Shown: one piece after another, positions 47,244 through 55,428 of the stretch
Numbering within the stretch: the first letter of the stretch is position 1
How the letters are laid out: every line of letters starts with the position of its first letter
Assembly (NCBI GenBank): GCA_040507035.1
Contig: JBEVVR010000015.1
Location: 62,001-126,000 of the forward strand
Direction of reading: 5' to 3'
DNA: 64,000 bases
Source of the DNA: Thiodiazotropha sp040507035
Lineage (GTDB): Bacteria; Pseudomonadota; Gammaproteobacteria; Chromatiales; Chromatiaceae
The notes under the pieces: generated by a model
Told to the model about the DNA's origin: nothing
The model's input: only the letters and a program-made list of their open reading frames with translations
The model's database searches: none
Program-made: the position numbers and the translations under genes

Positions 47244-48557
47244 TTACCCATCCAGTCGCTCGACACGGATACGCATAATCTGTCCGAACACTGACTCAAG
47301 TTTTTCAATCTCAGCAATCGCTTTATTGAGCTGCTTCTCGATGACTTTCTGGGTTAACATCACTAAAGGAACGGTATCATCGCCCTCAGCGGGTTCCTTT
47401 TGTTGTATTGCCTCGATACTGATCTGTGAATCAGCCAGTATTCTGGCGATCTCAGCTACCACTCCCGGTTTATCCACAACCTGCAAGCGTAGATAAAAGG
47501 TTGTTTCCACCTCTTCTATCGGCAGAATTGTTAAATCAACAAGCTTCCCTGGTTGAAAGGCGAGATGTGGTACGTGGTTTTCGGGATCTGTCGTTAACAT
47601 GCGGACAACATCCACCACATCCGCCACAACGGCTGAAGCCGTTGGTTCTGAACCAGCACCTGCACCATAGTATAGTGTGGGGCCAACTGCATCACCCTTA
47701 ACCAACACAGCATTCATCACACCATCCACATTGGCTATCAGGCGACGCTGCGGAATCATTGTCGGATGGACACGCATTTCTATTCCTGCCTCAGTCTTGC
47801 GTGTTATACCGAGGTGCTTTATCCGGTAGCCAAACTGATCTGCATACTCGACATCTTGTGGTTCAATCTTAGTGATACCTTCGGTGTAAGTCTTTTCGAA
47901 TTGTAGAGGAATACCAAAGGCGATCGAGCCAAGTATTGTCAGCTTGTGTGCAGCATCAATACCCTCCACATCAAAGGTAGGGTCTACTTCTGCATAGCCT
48001 AATGTCTGAGCCTCTTTCAACACGTCTTCAAACGCACGCCCTTTGTCGCGCATTTCAGTAAGTATGAAGTTGCCAGTACCATTGATGATCCCTGCAATCC
48101 ACTCTATATGGTTTGCCGCCAATCCTTCTCTTACTGCCTTGATGATCGGTATCCCTCCGGCAACAGCCGCTTCAAAGGCAACCATGACACCTTTATTTTG
48201 AGCGGCTTCGAAAATTTCATTGCCATGCATGGCAATCAACGCTTTATTGGCAGTTACAACATGCTTGCCATTCTCAATCGCCTTTAAGACCAATTCACGC
48301 GCAGGAGAGTAACCACCAATGAGTTCGATAATGATATCCAACTCTGGGTTCTCGACCACAGCAAAGGCATCATCGCTGACCTCGACATGGTCAAGCCCAA
48401 TAAGCTTGCTGGGATCATACTGTTTGGCCGCTGCGTGTGTAATCTGGATACCCCTACCAGCCCTACGTGCTATTTCATCAGCATTTCGAGTCAGAACATT
48501 CAGCGTCCCACCACCCACGGTCCCCAGTCCCAACAAACCAACTTTTACTGGTTTCAA
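47244..48557 (-). CDS. hom: Homoserine dehydrogenase
   Basis: Reduces aspartate semialdehyde to homoserine in the threonine/methionine branch. Monofunctional type of 437 residues: NAD(P)-binding GLLGLGTVGGGTLNVLTR at the N-terminus, the substrate region GIINGTGNFILTEM with EVDPTFDVEGIDAAHKLTIL, and a C-terminal ACT domain (from about residue 350, LRLQVVDKPGVVAEIARIL) for threonine feedback. 34 bases downstream of alaC and upstream of thrC in one operon. Confidence 0.96.
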   Translation of the reverse strand: MKPVKVGLLGLGTVGGGTLNVLTRNADEIARRAGRGIQITHAAAKQYDPSKLIGLDHVEVSDDAFAVVENPELDIIIELIGGYSPARELVLKAIENGKHVVTANKALIAMHGNEIFEAAQNKGVMVAFEAAVAGGIPIIKAVREGLAANHIEWIAGIINGTGNFILTEMRDKGRAFEDVLKEAQTLGYAEVDPTFDVEGIDAAHKLTILGSIAFGIPLQFEKTYTEGITKIEPQDVEYADQFGYRIKHLGITRKTEAGIEMRVHPTMIPQRRLIANVDGVMNAVLVKGDAVGPTLYYGAGAGSEPTASAVVADVVDVVRMLTTDPENHVPHLAFQPGKLVDLTILPIEEVETTFYLRLQVVDKPGVVAEIARILADSQISIEAIQQKEPAEGDDTVPLVMLTQKVIEKQLNKAIAEIEKLESVFGQIMRIRVERLDG

Positions 48558-48591
48558 ATCTTCTACTCCTGCTGTCTATTTGCCAAAGAAA

Positions 48592-49797
48592 CTATGATGC
48601 CTTCAAGCCATCATTACGAAACATATCCCGAATCCCGCGTACAGCCTGGCGTGTACGATGCTCATTTTCGATCAACCCAAACCTCACATGATCGTCACCA
48701 TGCTCACCGAATCCGATGCCGGGAGAAACGGCCACTTTCGCCTCTTTCAACAGTTTCTTTGAAAACTCCAACGACCCCATAGACTTGTATGCATCCGGAA
48801 TAGGCGCCCATACAAACATAGTGGCCTTTGGTTTTGCCACCTGCCAACCAATATTGTTCAGCCCGTCGCAGAGCACATCGCGACGATTTTGATACATGCT
48901 GCAGATCTCTTTGACCACATCTTGTGGCCCTTCGAGGGCTGCGATGGCAGCTACCTGTATCGGTGTGAAGGTGCCGTAATCCAGATAGGATTTTATTCGC
49001 GCCAGTGCGGCTACCAGAGTCTTGTTGCCCGACATGAATCCAACTCGCCAACCAGGCATATTGTAGCTCTTTGATAGTGAGAAGAATTCAACTGCGATCT
49101 CATCAGCCCCCGGCACCTGTAAAATTGAAGGCGCCGTATAGCCATCAAAGACTATATCCGCGTAGGCAAGATCATGGACCACCCAGATATTGTACTCTTT
49201 TGCTATCTCTACAACTTTCTCGAAAAAATCGAGGTCGACGCATTGGGTTGTAGGGTTGCCGGGAAAATTGAGCACCAGCATCTTCGGCCGCGGCCAGGAT
49301 TCTTTGATCGCTCTCACCAATTCATCGAAGAAGTCGATACCCGGGATCAGTGGGACATGGCGCACATCCGCACCCGAAATGATAAAGCCATAGGGGTGAA
49401 TGGGATATGCCGGATTCGGCACCAGTACCGAATCACCCGGCCCCATGCAGGCCAGGGCAAGATGGGCCAACCCCTCTTTTGAACCAATCGTGGCAATGAC
49501 CTGTGTTTCGGGATCCAGGGTCACGTCGTAACGGGACTTGTACCAATTGCTCATGGCACGCCGCAGTCTTGGAATACCTTTCGACATGGAGTAGCGGTGG
49601 GTGTCCTTGCGGTTTGCCACTTCACACAGCTTGTCGACGATGTGCTGGGGGGTCGGCTGGTCCGGATTTCCCATGCCAAAGTCGATGATGTCCTCACCAC
49701 GCGCTCGCGCCGCAGCCTTGAGTTCATTGACAATAGCGAACACATAGGGCGGCAACCGCTTGATTCTGCGGAATTCTTCCATCTCTGGCGTTGACAC
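48592..49797 (-). CDS. alaC: Glutamate-pyruvate aminotransferase AlaC
   Basis: Class I PLP aminotransferase of 401 residues. RIKRLPPYVFAIVNELKAAA and IIDFGMGNPDQPTP are typical of AlaC, NFPGNPTTQCVDLDFFEKVV is the substrate region, and the PLP Lys lies in SLSKSYNMPGWRVGFMSGN near residue 238. The GTG start at 49797 has GAGG a few bases upstream; an ATG five codons in is the alternative. First gene of the alaC-hom-thrC operon. Confidence 0.93.
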   Translation of the reverse strand: MSTPEMEEFRRIKRLPPYVFAIVNELKAAARARGEDIIDFGMGNPDQPTPQHIVDKLCEVANRKDTHRYSMSKGIPRLRRAMSNWYKSRYDVTLDPETQVIATIGSKEGLAHLALACMGPGDSVLVPNPAYPIHPYGFIISGADVRHVPLIPGIDFFDELVRAIKESWPRPKMLVLNFPGNPTTQCVDLDFFEKVVEIAKEYNIWVVHDLAYADIVFDGYTAPSILQVPGADEIAVEFFSLSKSYNMPGWRVGFMSGNKTLVAALARIKSYLDYGTFTPIQVAAIAALEGPQDVVKEICSMYQNRRDVLCDGLNNIGWQVAKPKATMFVWAPIPDAYKSMGSLEFSKKLLKEAKVAVSPGIGFGEHGDDHVRFGLIENEHRTRQAVRGIRDMFRNDGLKAS

Positions 49798-50040
49798 GAA
49801 AACCTCGACTAATCACACAGGTTAAAGGAGTTAAAGTTAACTGACCCTCTGTCAAAGATCAATTGACATAATCAGATCCGCCAAGACTGATTTCACCAGA
49901 GCGGTGACTGTTAGAGACCAAAAAAATGTTTGGCAAGGCTGATAGAGAGTGTTCCGGGTCGTTGTTTCTGCAACAAACAGAATTCTCCAGCACAAAGAGA
50001 CCGACTTTTTTCATGGGTTGGAATAGGGTATGGTCGGAAG

Positions 50041-50412
50041 ATGAAATTCATACTCGACGATGGCGGTGAAGGCCATCCCATCCAACGTTACGATCAGGGT
50101 GAAGTCACTGTCAGTGGTGTCGTGTACAGGGAGAACTCCATCGTCCTCCCCGATCGGATCATTAGCCCTTGGCGACCTAACAGTTTCCTTGAGCTCAGTA
50201 CCGAGGATTTCAGTTTTCTGGCGGAACTCCCCGTGGAAATCGTCATCTTGGGTAGCGGCAACCAACAACGCTTTCCCCATCCAGGCCTAACTGAACCGCT
50301 GATCCAGCGTCGCATCGGACTCGAGATAATGAGTACCGCGGCAGCCTGCAGGACCTACAACATCCTGATGTCCGAGGGGCGGCGTGTAGCGGCTGCCCTA
50401 TTTATGATTTAA
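50041..50412 (+). CDS. Mth938-like domain protein
   Basis: Small soluble protein of 123 residues when started at the ATG at 50041 (MKFILDDGGEGHPIQRYDQG). It has the MTH938/DUF498 pattern: a substrate-pocket-like motif VILGSGNQQRFPHP and the C-terminal GLEIMSTAAACRTYNILMSE with GRRVAAAL. In mitochondria a relative (NDUFAF3) helps assemble complex I; the bacterial role is unknown. The open frame extends 37 codons upstream without support. Ends four bases into the convergent membrane protein gene. Confidence 0.82.
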   Translation: MKFILDDGGEGHPIQRYDQGEVTVSGVVYRENSIVLPDRIISPWRPNSFLELSTEDFSFLAELPVEIVILGSGNQQRFPHPGLTEPLIQRRIGLEIMSTAAACRTYNILMSEGRRVAAALFMI

Positions 50413-50975
50413 CCTTCTCCCTCCGCTTCCCCGGGTATTGGTGTTGTAACCTCCGTATTTTCGGCTTCATCATCGAGCACCACAACACCCTCTGGATAGG
50501 GATACTTCTCCACAACCCGGTTGCTCAGCTTACGCAGGTTGGCCTGATGCAGGGCGTCCGACTCCATGAGGATCAGAATCAACACTGTAACCATGATAGG
50601 CAATATACCGACCCCGCCAATCAACGCCAGCACAGCAACCTTTTTCATTTCGAAATAGGTGAAACCTATCCAGCCCAGCAGCCAGACCAAAAGAATGGCT
50701 ACCAGCATGTAGATAAACAGGCGACTGCGCTCTGCCGCAATCTGCCAGTGGACCCAGACATACCACTCATCCTTGGATCGCTTGGCCCGCCACAAGGTAT
50801 AGAACAGCGCTACGAATGAGACGATCGGCACCATCGCCAATGGCTGCCAGTAGGAGCGGACCAGCCCCAAGGCCGCAACAAACCACAGGATATGATTGCC
50901 GATCAGATTGGTTAGAAAGATATCGTGGGGAATCTTGGCTTTGTGCACCAAATCATCGGAAATCTCGAATTTCAT
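50409..50975 (-). CDS. Uncharacterised inner membrane protein
   Basis: 188 residues with four hydrophobic segments in two pairs (about 26-42, 44-63 and 87-105, 112-136), a basic WRAKRSKDEWYVWVHWQIAA loop between the pairs and an acidic C-terminal tail ending in GEAEGEG. I do not recognise a family. The N-terminus has no signal peptide other than the first transmembrane segment. Convergent, with a four-base overlap, with the Mth938-like gene. Real gene by length, codon use and composition; role unknown. Confidence 0.7.
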   Translation of the reverse strand: MKFEISDDLVHKAKIPHDIFLTNLIGNHILWFVAALGLVRSYWQPLAMVPIVSFVALFYTLWRAKRSKDEWYVWVHWQIAAERSRLFIYMLVAILLVWLLGWIGFTYFEMKKVAVLALIGGVGILPIMVTVLILILMESDALHQANLRKLSNRVVEKYPYPEGVVVLDDEAENTEVTTPIPGEAEGEG

Positions 50976-51315
50976 CTCACTCAGCCCCTGACAGTCATCA
51001 AACTGAAACAGGAGGCTACCATATTGATCTCAAGGAATGCATCCCTGTGGCGCCAGTCCCCTCCCCTTAAATCTGCTTACACGCCACCCCGTTTGCCGCA
51101 CCGATTCTTTATATGATCGGGATTCCTTTTTTATTTACCTTAATAAACAATAGTTTATAATGCAGACTAACGCACGATCAAAAGAACTTGATAAATCTTA
51201 TAACGCAAATAACCGTTCCCATTGTAGAATCCCCATCTGATCATAAAAAGTGGCATATCTTTGCCGATCGGGGATTCCCTGCTACCACATCCGTTTAAAT
51301 GCCGGTTTTGAATAA
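50976..51315. other. Divergent intergenic region with an imperfect hairpin
   Basis: 340 bases between two uncharacterised divergent genes. The arms GAATCCCC (51227-51234) and GGGGATTC (51270-51277) can pair, with a nested GATC pair inside, just upstream of the plus-strand gene (ATG 51316). This may be an operator or a leader structure; no T-run follows. The left part is AT-rich around 51120-51190 and may carry promoters. Confidence 0.45.
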
Positions 51316-51996
51316 ATGGAAAAAAAGATCATCTTTTGGGTTGTTTCGCTCTCATTGGTAGCAGTTGCACTTGCCATTCTGCTGCCCGGTGCTCGCAAGG
51401 TTGACTCCGATCCCAAACTACCCTGGGAGATCACCGTCAATACCAATAATGAGGTTGAGGTCTTTGACCTTACCCTGACTCGTAGTCGGTTGACAGACGC
51501 CCGCACGGTCTTTCAGGAACAGGGAGAGGTCAACATGTTTGTTCCCGAAACAGGAGATCCCTCCCTGGAAGCCTATTTCGAACGGGTCTTCCTGAGTGGA
51601 TTGAGGGCCGATATTGTACTGGTTCTCAACGCCGATTCCGCACAAATGCAAGGATTGTTCAATCGCGGCTCTCGAATCAGCAGATCTTCTGAGGCGATTC
51701 GAAAAGTGGAGCTCTCCAGCGATGACCTGATCGCTGCGGCCGATCTGCCCATTGAGCTGATCAACTACATACCTGCAGCGAATCTCGACGAGGCGTTAAT
51801 TTTGAGTCGTTTCGGAGAACCCTCTAAGCGGATCAGTGAGGCTGAAAGCGGTATCACACATTGGGTCTATCCGGACAAGGGTCTGAGTATCGGCGTCAAT
51901 CCAGAGGGCAAGGAGCTGATTCAGTATATGCCCCTGGATAGGGTCCCCGCCTTTCTAGAGCATATCAGCCGCAGCAAAGTCGATGCAGAGAGCTGA
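51316..51996 (+). CDS. Uncharacterised membrane-anchored periplasmic protein
   Basis: 226 residues. A single hydrophobic segment at about residues 5-24 (IIFWVVSLSLVAVALAILLP) follows a KK start and is probably a membrane anchor, with the rest periplasmic. The remainder is mixed alpha/beta with LPWEITVNTNNEVEVFDLTL near residue 35. No family recognised. It converges with ccoS, whose stop is ten bases away, so it is not part of the oxidase operon. Confidence 0.65.
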   Translation: MEKKIIFWVVSLSLVAVALAILLPGARKVDSDPKLPWEITVNTNNEVEVFDLTLTRSRLTDARTVFQEQGEVNMFVPETGDPSLEAYFERVFLSGLRADIVLVLNADSAQMQGLFNRGSRISRSSEAIRKVELSSDDLIAAADLPIELINYIPAANLDEALILSRFGEPSKRISEAESGITHWVYPDKGLSIGVNPEGKELIQYMPLDRVPAFLEHISRSKVDAES

Positions 51997-52006
51997 TCCC
52001 AGTTAA

Positions 52007-52213
52007 TCACTCCTGATCTTCGGCATCCGGCATCATCTGTTTTGGCAGCTTAGGTTTCCTTTTATCTGGCTTGATATCGTCATCCATCAGTATGCGATGC
52101 CCTTCTCCTTCGAGATCATCGAACTGACCGCTTCTGGCAGCCCAAAACAGTACGCCGACCGCTGCGAGCCCTAAAAGAATCATACCTGGTATCAAGCCAT
52201 AAATGACTTCCAT
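52007..52213 (-). CDS. ccoS: cbb3-type cytochrome oxidase maturation protein CcoS
   Basis: Small protein needed for cofactor insertion in cbb3 oxidase. The family pattern is clear: one N-terminal transmembrane segment (IYGLIPGMILLGLAAVGVLF), then WAARSGQFDDLEGEGHRILM and a basic tail. I start at the ATG at 52213 (68 residues); the nine extra codons upstream to 52240 have no family support. Last gene of the ccoH-ccoI-ccoS unit, 97 bases after ccoI. Confidence 0.92.
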   Translation of the reverse strand: MEVIYGLIPGMILLGLAAVGVLFWAARSGQFDDLEGEGHRILMDDDIKPDKRKPKLPKQMMPDAEDQE

Positions 52214-52309
52214 CTGACTACTCCAAAAAGATTGTCTCACCTTAGCCGAGGAGAGCTCGTTATCTCAGCAACCCATCCGGCAGACGTTCAAATTGCGACT
52301 CGGTTTGCC

Positions 52310-54853
52310 TTAGCGCTGCGCCTTAACACCTTTGAATAGTGTTCGGATTCGTGCCGAATTACCTATCACCGCCAATGAACTCAGGGGCATCGAAACTGCG
52401 GCGATCAATGGCGTAATAATCGCCGCCATGGCCAGAGGGACCATAATGATATTGTAGACGATTGATATGCCTATATTCTGCCGGATGGTGAGAAGCGTTC
52501 TCTTGGAAAGGCCGATGGCGAGTCTAACCTTTTCCAGCTCACTACTCATCAGCACGATATCCGCACTAGCTATAGAGACATCGGTCCCCGAACCCATGGC
52601 AATGCCCACATCGGCCCGAACCAGAGCTGGAGCATCATTGACACCATCCCCGACCATGGCCACACGCTGGCCCTGCTGCTGTAAGCGTTTCACCACCTGG
52701 TCTTTCTCTTCTGGTAATACCTCAGCGATGACATCCATTCCCCCCAGGCGTTGTGCAATAGCTTCAGCCGCCTGATGACGATCCCCACTCAACAGGGTCA
52801 AGTGCATGCCCTCGGCCTTCAGCGCGCTGATCAACGACTTGGCATCCGGACGTATTCTATCCTCGACTGCGATCAACCCTGCAAGCTGGCCATCGGCCGC
52901 AAGATAGAATGTGCCAATCCCCTGCCGAGCCAACTGCCCGGCGATCTGCTCCAGCCAATCTGGCATGACGATACCTTCACTCTTCATCAATGCATCATTG
53001 CCGGCAAGCAGCTGTTGACCTGCCACCTTGCCCATGACACCCAAGCCGGGGCGATAGTTGAAGTCACTGCCCTGCAACATGGATTTCGCCTGGCCGTAGG
53101 TCTCATACCAAGCGACTACCGCCTGTGCGGTAGGGTGCTCGGAAAATCGCTCTATGGCTGAGGCCTTCCGCATCAGGCCCATTATCGATTCGCCCGGTGG
53201 AAGGTCATCTTTAGCTATCTCCCACTGCTCCCCATCCAGGTAGACACCAACCACCGACATACCACCCTCGGTTAGGGTTCCGGTCTTGTCGAAAATGACA
53301 TGATTGATTGTTGAAAGGGACTCCAGCACCTCTCCATTCTTCACCAGAATACCGTATTTGGCACCCAGGCCCGACGCCACGGCAATGGACATGGGAGTGG
53401 CCAGACCGAAGGCGCAGGGGCAGGTAATAATGAGGACCGAGGTTGCCGCCAGCAGCGCCACCTCAAATGAGGTGTTCACCCAGAAGAGGAATGTCGCGGT
53501 TCCCAGGGCAAGGGTTACCGCCACGAACCAGGGAACGATCTGATCCGCCAGACATTGGATCGGCGCCTTTGAGCCCTGGGCCTCCTCAACCAACCTGATA
53601 ATGCGTCCAAGGGCCGTATTTTTCAGCGATCCGGTAACCTTGATCTGCAATACACCATGACCATTGATGGTACCCGCGGAGACCTTGTCGCCCACAGCCT
53701 TGTTGACTGCCTGCGATTCCCCTGTGAGCATGGCTTCGTCTACACTGCTCTGGCCTTCACAGACCACACCGTCCACGGGTATCCTCTCCCCCGGTTTGAC
53801 CAGAACCCTGTCATCGATGTTGACACCGCGAATCGGAACAACCTTTTCATTACCATCGACTATACAGGTCGCCACCCTTGGCTGGAGATCGAACAGGCGT
53901 TGGGTCGCTGCCACTGCCTGGCGTTTGGATATCGATTCCAGATAACGTCCGACAAGTATGACAAACAGGAAATTGACCACCGTGTCGAAATAGACCTCAC
54001 CCACCGTTGTCCCGGTCACTGTGACATAGACCGAGTAGAGATAGGTGATCGTCGCACCGATGGCGATCGGCAGATCCATACCCAGGTGGAGATTGCGTAG
54101 CCCGGACCAAGCCCCCCGATAGAAAGGATAACCTGAATAGAGCAACACAGGTGTCGCCAGGGCAAAGCCGATCCAATGAAACATCGATCTGAACTCGCCT
54201 TCGTTGGCCCCTGCATAGAGTGCAATCGATACCCAGAGCAGATTCATCATACCGAAGCCGGCAAATGCCATTCGGTAGAGTAGCTGGCGATTCTGTTTTT
54301 TCAGGGTGCCTTCGGCAACCTCCGGATCGTAAGGCACCGCCGCATAGCCAATCTGGCCCAGGCGTCTGATGATCTGGGAGAGGCTGACAACACTGTTGTG
54401 CCACCTCAGGTGCAGGCGCTTACCCGACAGGTTGACCTGTGCAGAACTCACCCCGGGTTCGGCATTCAGGCTATGTTCAATGAGCCAGACACAGGCAGCA
54501 CAATGGATACCTTCGATCAGCAGATGTATCTGCCTCTCCTCACCGAGGTCATCGATAAACTCCTCCTGCACCTCATCCAGATCGTAGAGGGCTATCTCCT
54601 TGGGTATCTCAGGAGGAGGCGCCAGGCAGGCGTCTTCCGGGGTGCGTCGATAGAATCCGTCCAGTCCGGCAGCGTAGATAGCCTCGCAAACCGCCTTACA
54701 GCCCATGCAACAGAAGTGCTGGGGCTCACCCTCGATCTCGGCAAGGATCTCCTCATCGGGGGGAACTGGCAGACTGCAGTGAAAGCAGAATTGCTGATTC
54801 TCTGTCTGCGAAGGCTCAGTTTGGAGTGACGGAGAGAGGCTCAAGGTACCCAA
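52310..54853 (-). CDS. ccoI: Copper-exporting P1B-type ATPase CcoI (FixI)
   Basis: Inner-membrane copper pump that supplies copper for cbb3 oxidase assembly. 847 residues. The N-terminal extension has two Cys pairs (CFHC and CCMGC, residues 23-52) typical of FixI/CopA2 types, then a heavy-metal domain with CAAC at 118-121. The transmembrane metal site CPC is near residue 476, phosphorylation site DKTGT near 519 and GDGVNDAPAL near 734. The start is TTG: the one at 54853 overlaps ccoH by 13 bases; a second TTG at 54844 overlaps the ccoH stop as TTGA and is equally plausible. Confidence 0.95.
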   Translation of the reverse strand: MGTLSLSPSLQTEPSQTENQQFCFHCSLPVPPDEEILAEIEGEPQHFCCMGCKAVCEAIYAAGLDGFYRRTPEDACLAPPPEIPKEIALYDLDEVQEEFIDDLGEERQIHLLIEGIHCAACVWLIEHSLNAEPGVSSAQVNLSGKRLHLRWHNSVVSLSQIIRRLGQIGYAAVPYDPEVAEGTLKKQNRQLLYRMAFAGFGMMNLLWVSIALYAGANEGEFRSMFHWIGFALATPVLLYSGYPFYRGAWSGLRNLHLGMDLPIAIGATITYLYSVYVTVTGTTVGEVYFDTVVNFLFVILVGRYLESISKRQAVAATQRLFDLQPRVATCIVDGNEKVVPIRGVNIDDRVLVKPGERIPVDGVVCEGQSSVDEAMLTGESQAVNKAVGDKVSAGTINGHGVLQIKVTGSLKNTALGRIIRLVEEAQGSKAPIQCLADQIVPWFVAVTLALGTATFLFWVNTSFEVALLAATSVLIITCPCAFGLATPMSIAVASGLGAKYGILVKNGEVLESLSTINHVIFDKTGTLTEGGMSVVGVYLDGEQWEIAKDDLPPGESIMGLMRKASAIERFSEHPTAQAVVAWYETYGQAKSMLQGSDFNYRPGLGVMGKVAGQQLLAGNDALMKSEGIVMPDWLEQIAGQLARQGIGTFYLAADGQLAGLIAVEDRIRPDAKSLISALKAEGMHLTLLSGDRHQAAEAIAQRLGGMDVIAEVLPEEKDQVVKRLQQQGQRVAMVGDGVNDAPALVRADVGIAMGSGTDVSIASADIVLMSSELEKVRLAIGLSKRTLLTIRQNIGISIVYNIIMVPLAMAAIITPLIAAVSMPLSSLAVIGNSARIRTLFKGVKAQR

Positions 54854-55344
54854 TCAATTCCTACACCGATGCGTTTCGGCGTATTGTATTCATCTTCCCC
54901 ATTCTTGATACTCACCAAGGCATCCCAGGCGCCTTTGAGGGGGAAGCTCACCTCTGCCTCGTACTCCCCCGGAGCTATCTGCTTCATAGGCACGGTAAAG
55001 TCCTGTTTGGCATCGGACGGGCGGTAGGCATAGAAGGTCACACCATCCCTTGAGACAGGATTCCCTGCTTTGTCCTTGACTGAGAATCGACAGGTAACCG
55101 GTTGACCGACATCGATCTTTTTGGGTAGATCGACGGTCATGACCCAGCCAGGAAATCTGGCCTGGCGTTTAAGCATGTTTTCTTCATAATCCTCGCCGCG
55201 TTCGTAGAAGTCATCTACCACGAGGCCTGGATTATTATCGATGGCAAGATAGATCATGATCATGTTCATGGTGAAGAAAACCACCACCATGATTACCCAA
55301 CCGATGACCCATGGACTCTGCCAGGCTGATTTTTTCTCTGTCAT
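54841..55344 (-). CDS. ccoH: cbb3 oxidase assembly protein CcoH (FixH)
   Basis: 167 residues: an N-terminal transmembrane segment (about 11-36, WVIGWVIMVVVFFTMNMIMI) followed by the FixH signature NNPGLVVDDFYERGEDYEEN and a periplasmic beta-sandwich domain. Works with CcoI in copper delivery or assembly of cbb3 oxidase. The ATG at 55344 has no Shine-Dalgarno, but a perfect TATAAT lies only 8 bases upstream, so the message may be leaderless (see findings). It follows the ccoG terminator. Confidence 0.92.
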   Translation of the reverse strand: MTEKKSAWQSPWVIGWVIMVVVFFTMNMIMIYLAIDNNPGLVVDDFYERGEDYEENMLKRQARFPGWVMTVDLPKKIDVGQPVTCRFSVKDKAGNPVSRDGVTFYAYRPSDAKQDFTVPMKQIAPGEYEAEVSFPLKGAWDALVSIKNGEDEYNTPKRIGVGIDWVP

Positions 55345-55352
55345 AACAATGG

Positions 55353-55358
55353 ATTATA
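55353..55358 (-). promoter_or_regulatory. Candidate -10 box for ccoH-ccoI-ccoS
   Basis: Minus-strand TATAAT ends 8 bases before the ccoH ATG; 17 bases further upstream is TTTATT, a weak -35, itself at the tail of the ccoG terminator. A transcript from here would begin at or next to the ATG. Confidence 0.45.
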
Positions 55359-55378
55359 ACTTTTTCAGGGGCACAAAT

Positions 55379-55406
55379 AAAAAAGGCGGACAAAAAATTG
55401 TCCGCC
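55379..55406 (-). terminator. Intrinsic terminator after ccoG
   Basis: On the minus strand GGCGGACAAT pairs with the matching arm TTGTCCGCC around a short T-rich loop (55385-55406) and is followed by TTTTTT. Strong stem and T-run, 23 bases after the ccoG stop. It separates ccoG from ccoH-ccoI-ccoS. Confidence 0.88.
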
Positions 55407-55428
55407 CTCTGGTTCAGACCCGGCTATT

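Noticed and set aside
51251..51265. TGGCATATCTTTGCC as a sigma-54 promoter
   Set aside because: GG to GC spacing is one base short of the -24/-12 requirement, and the -24 element is incomplete.
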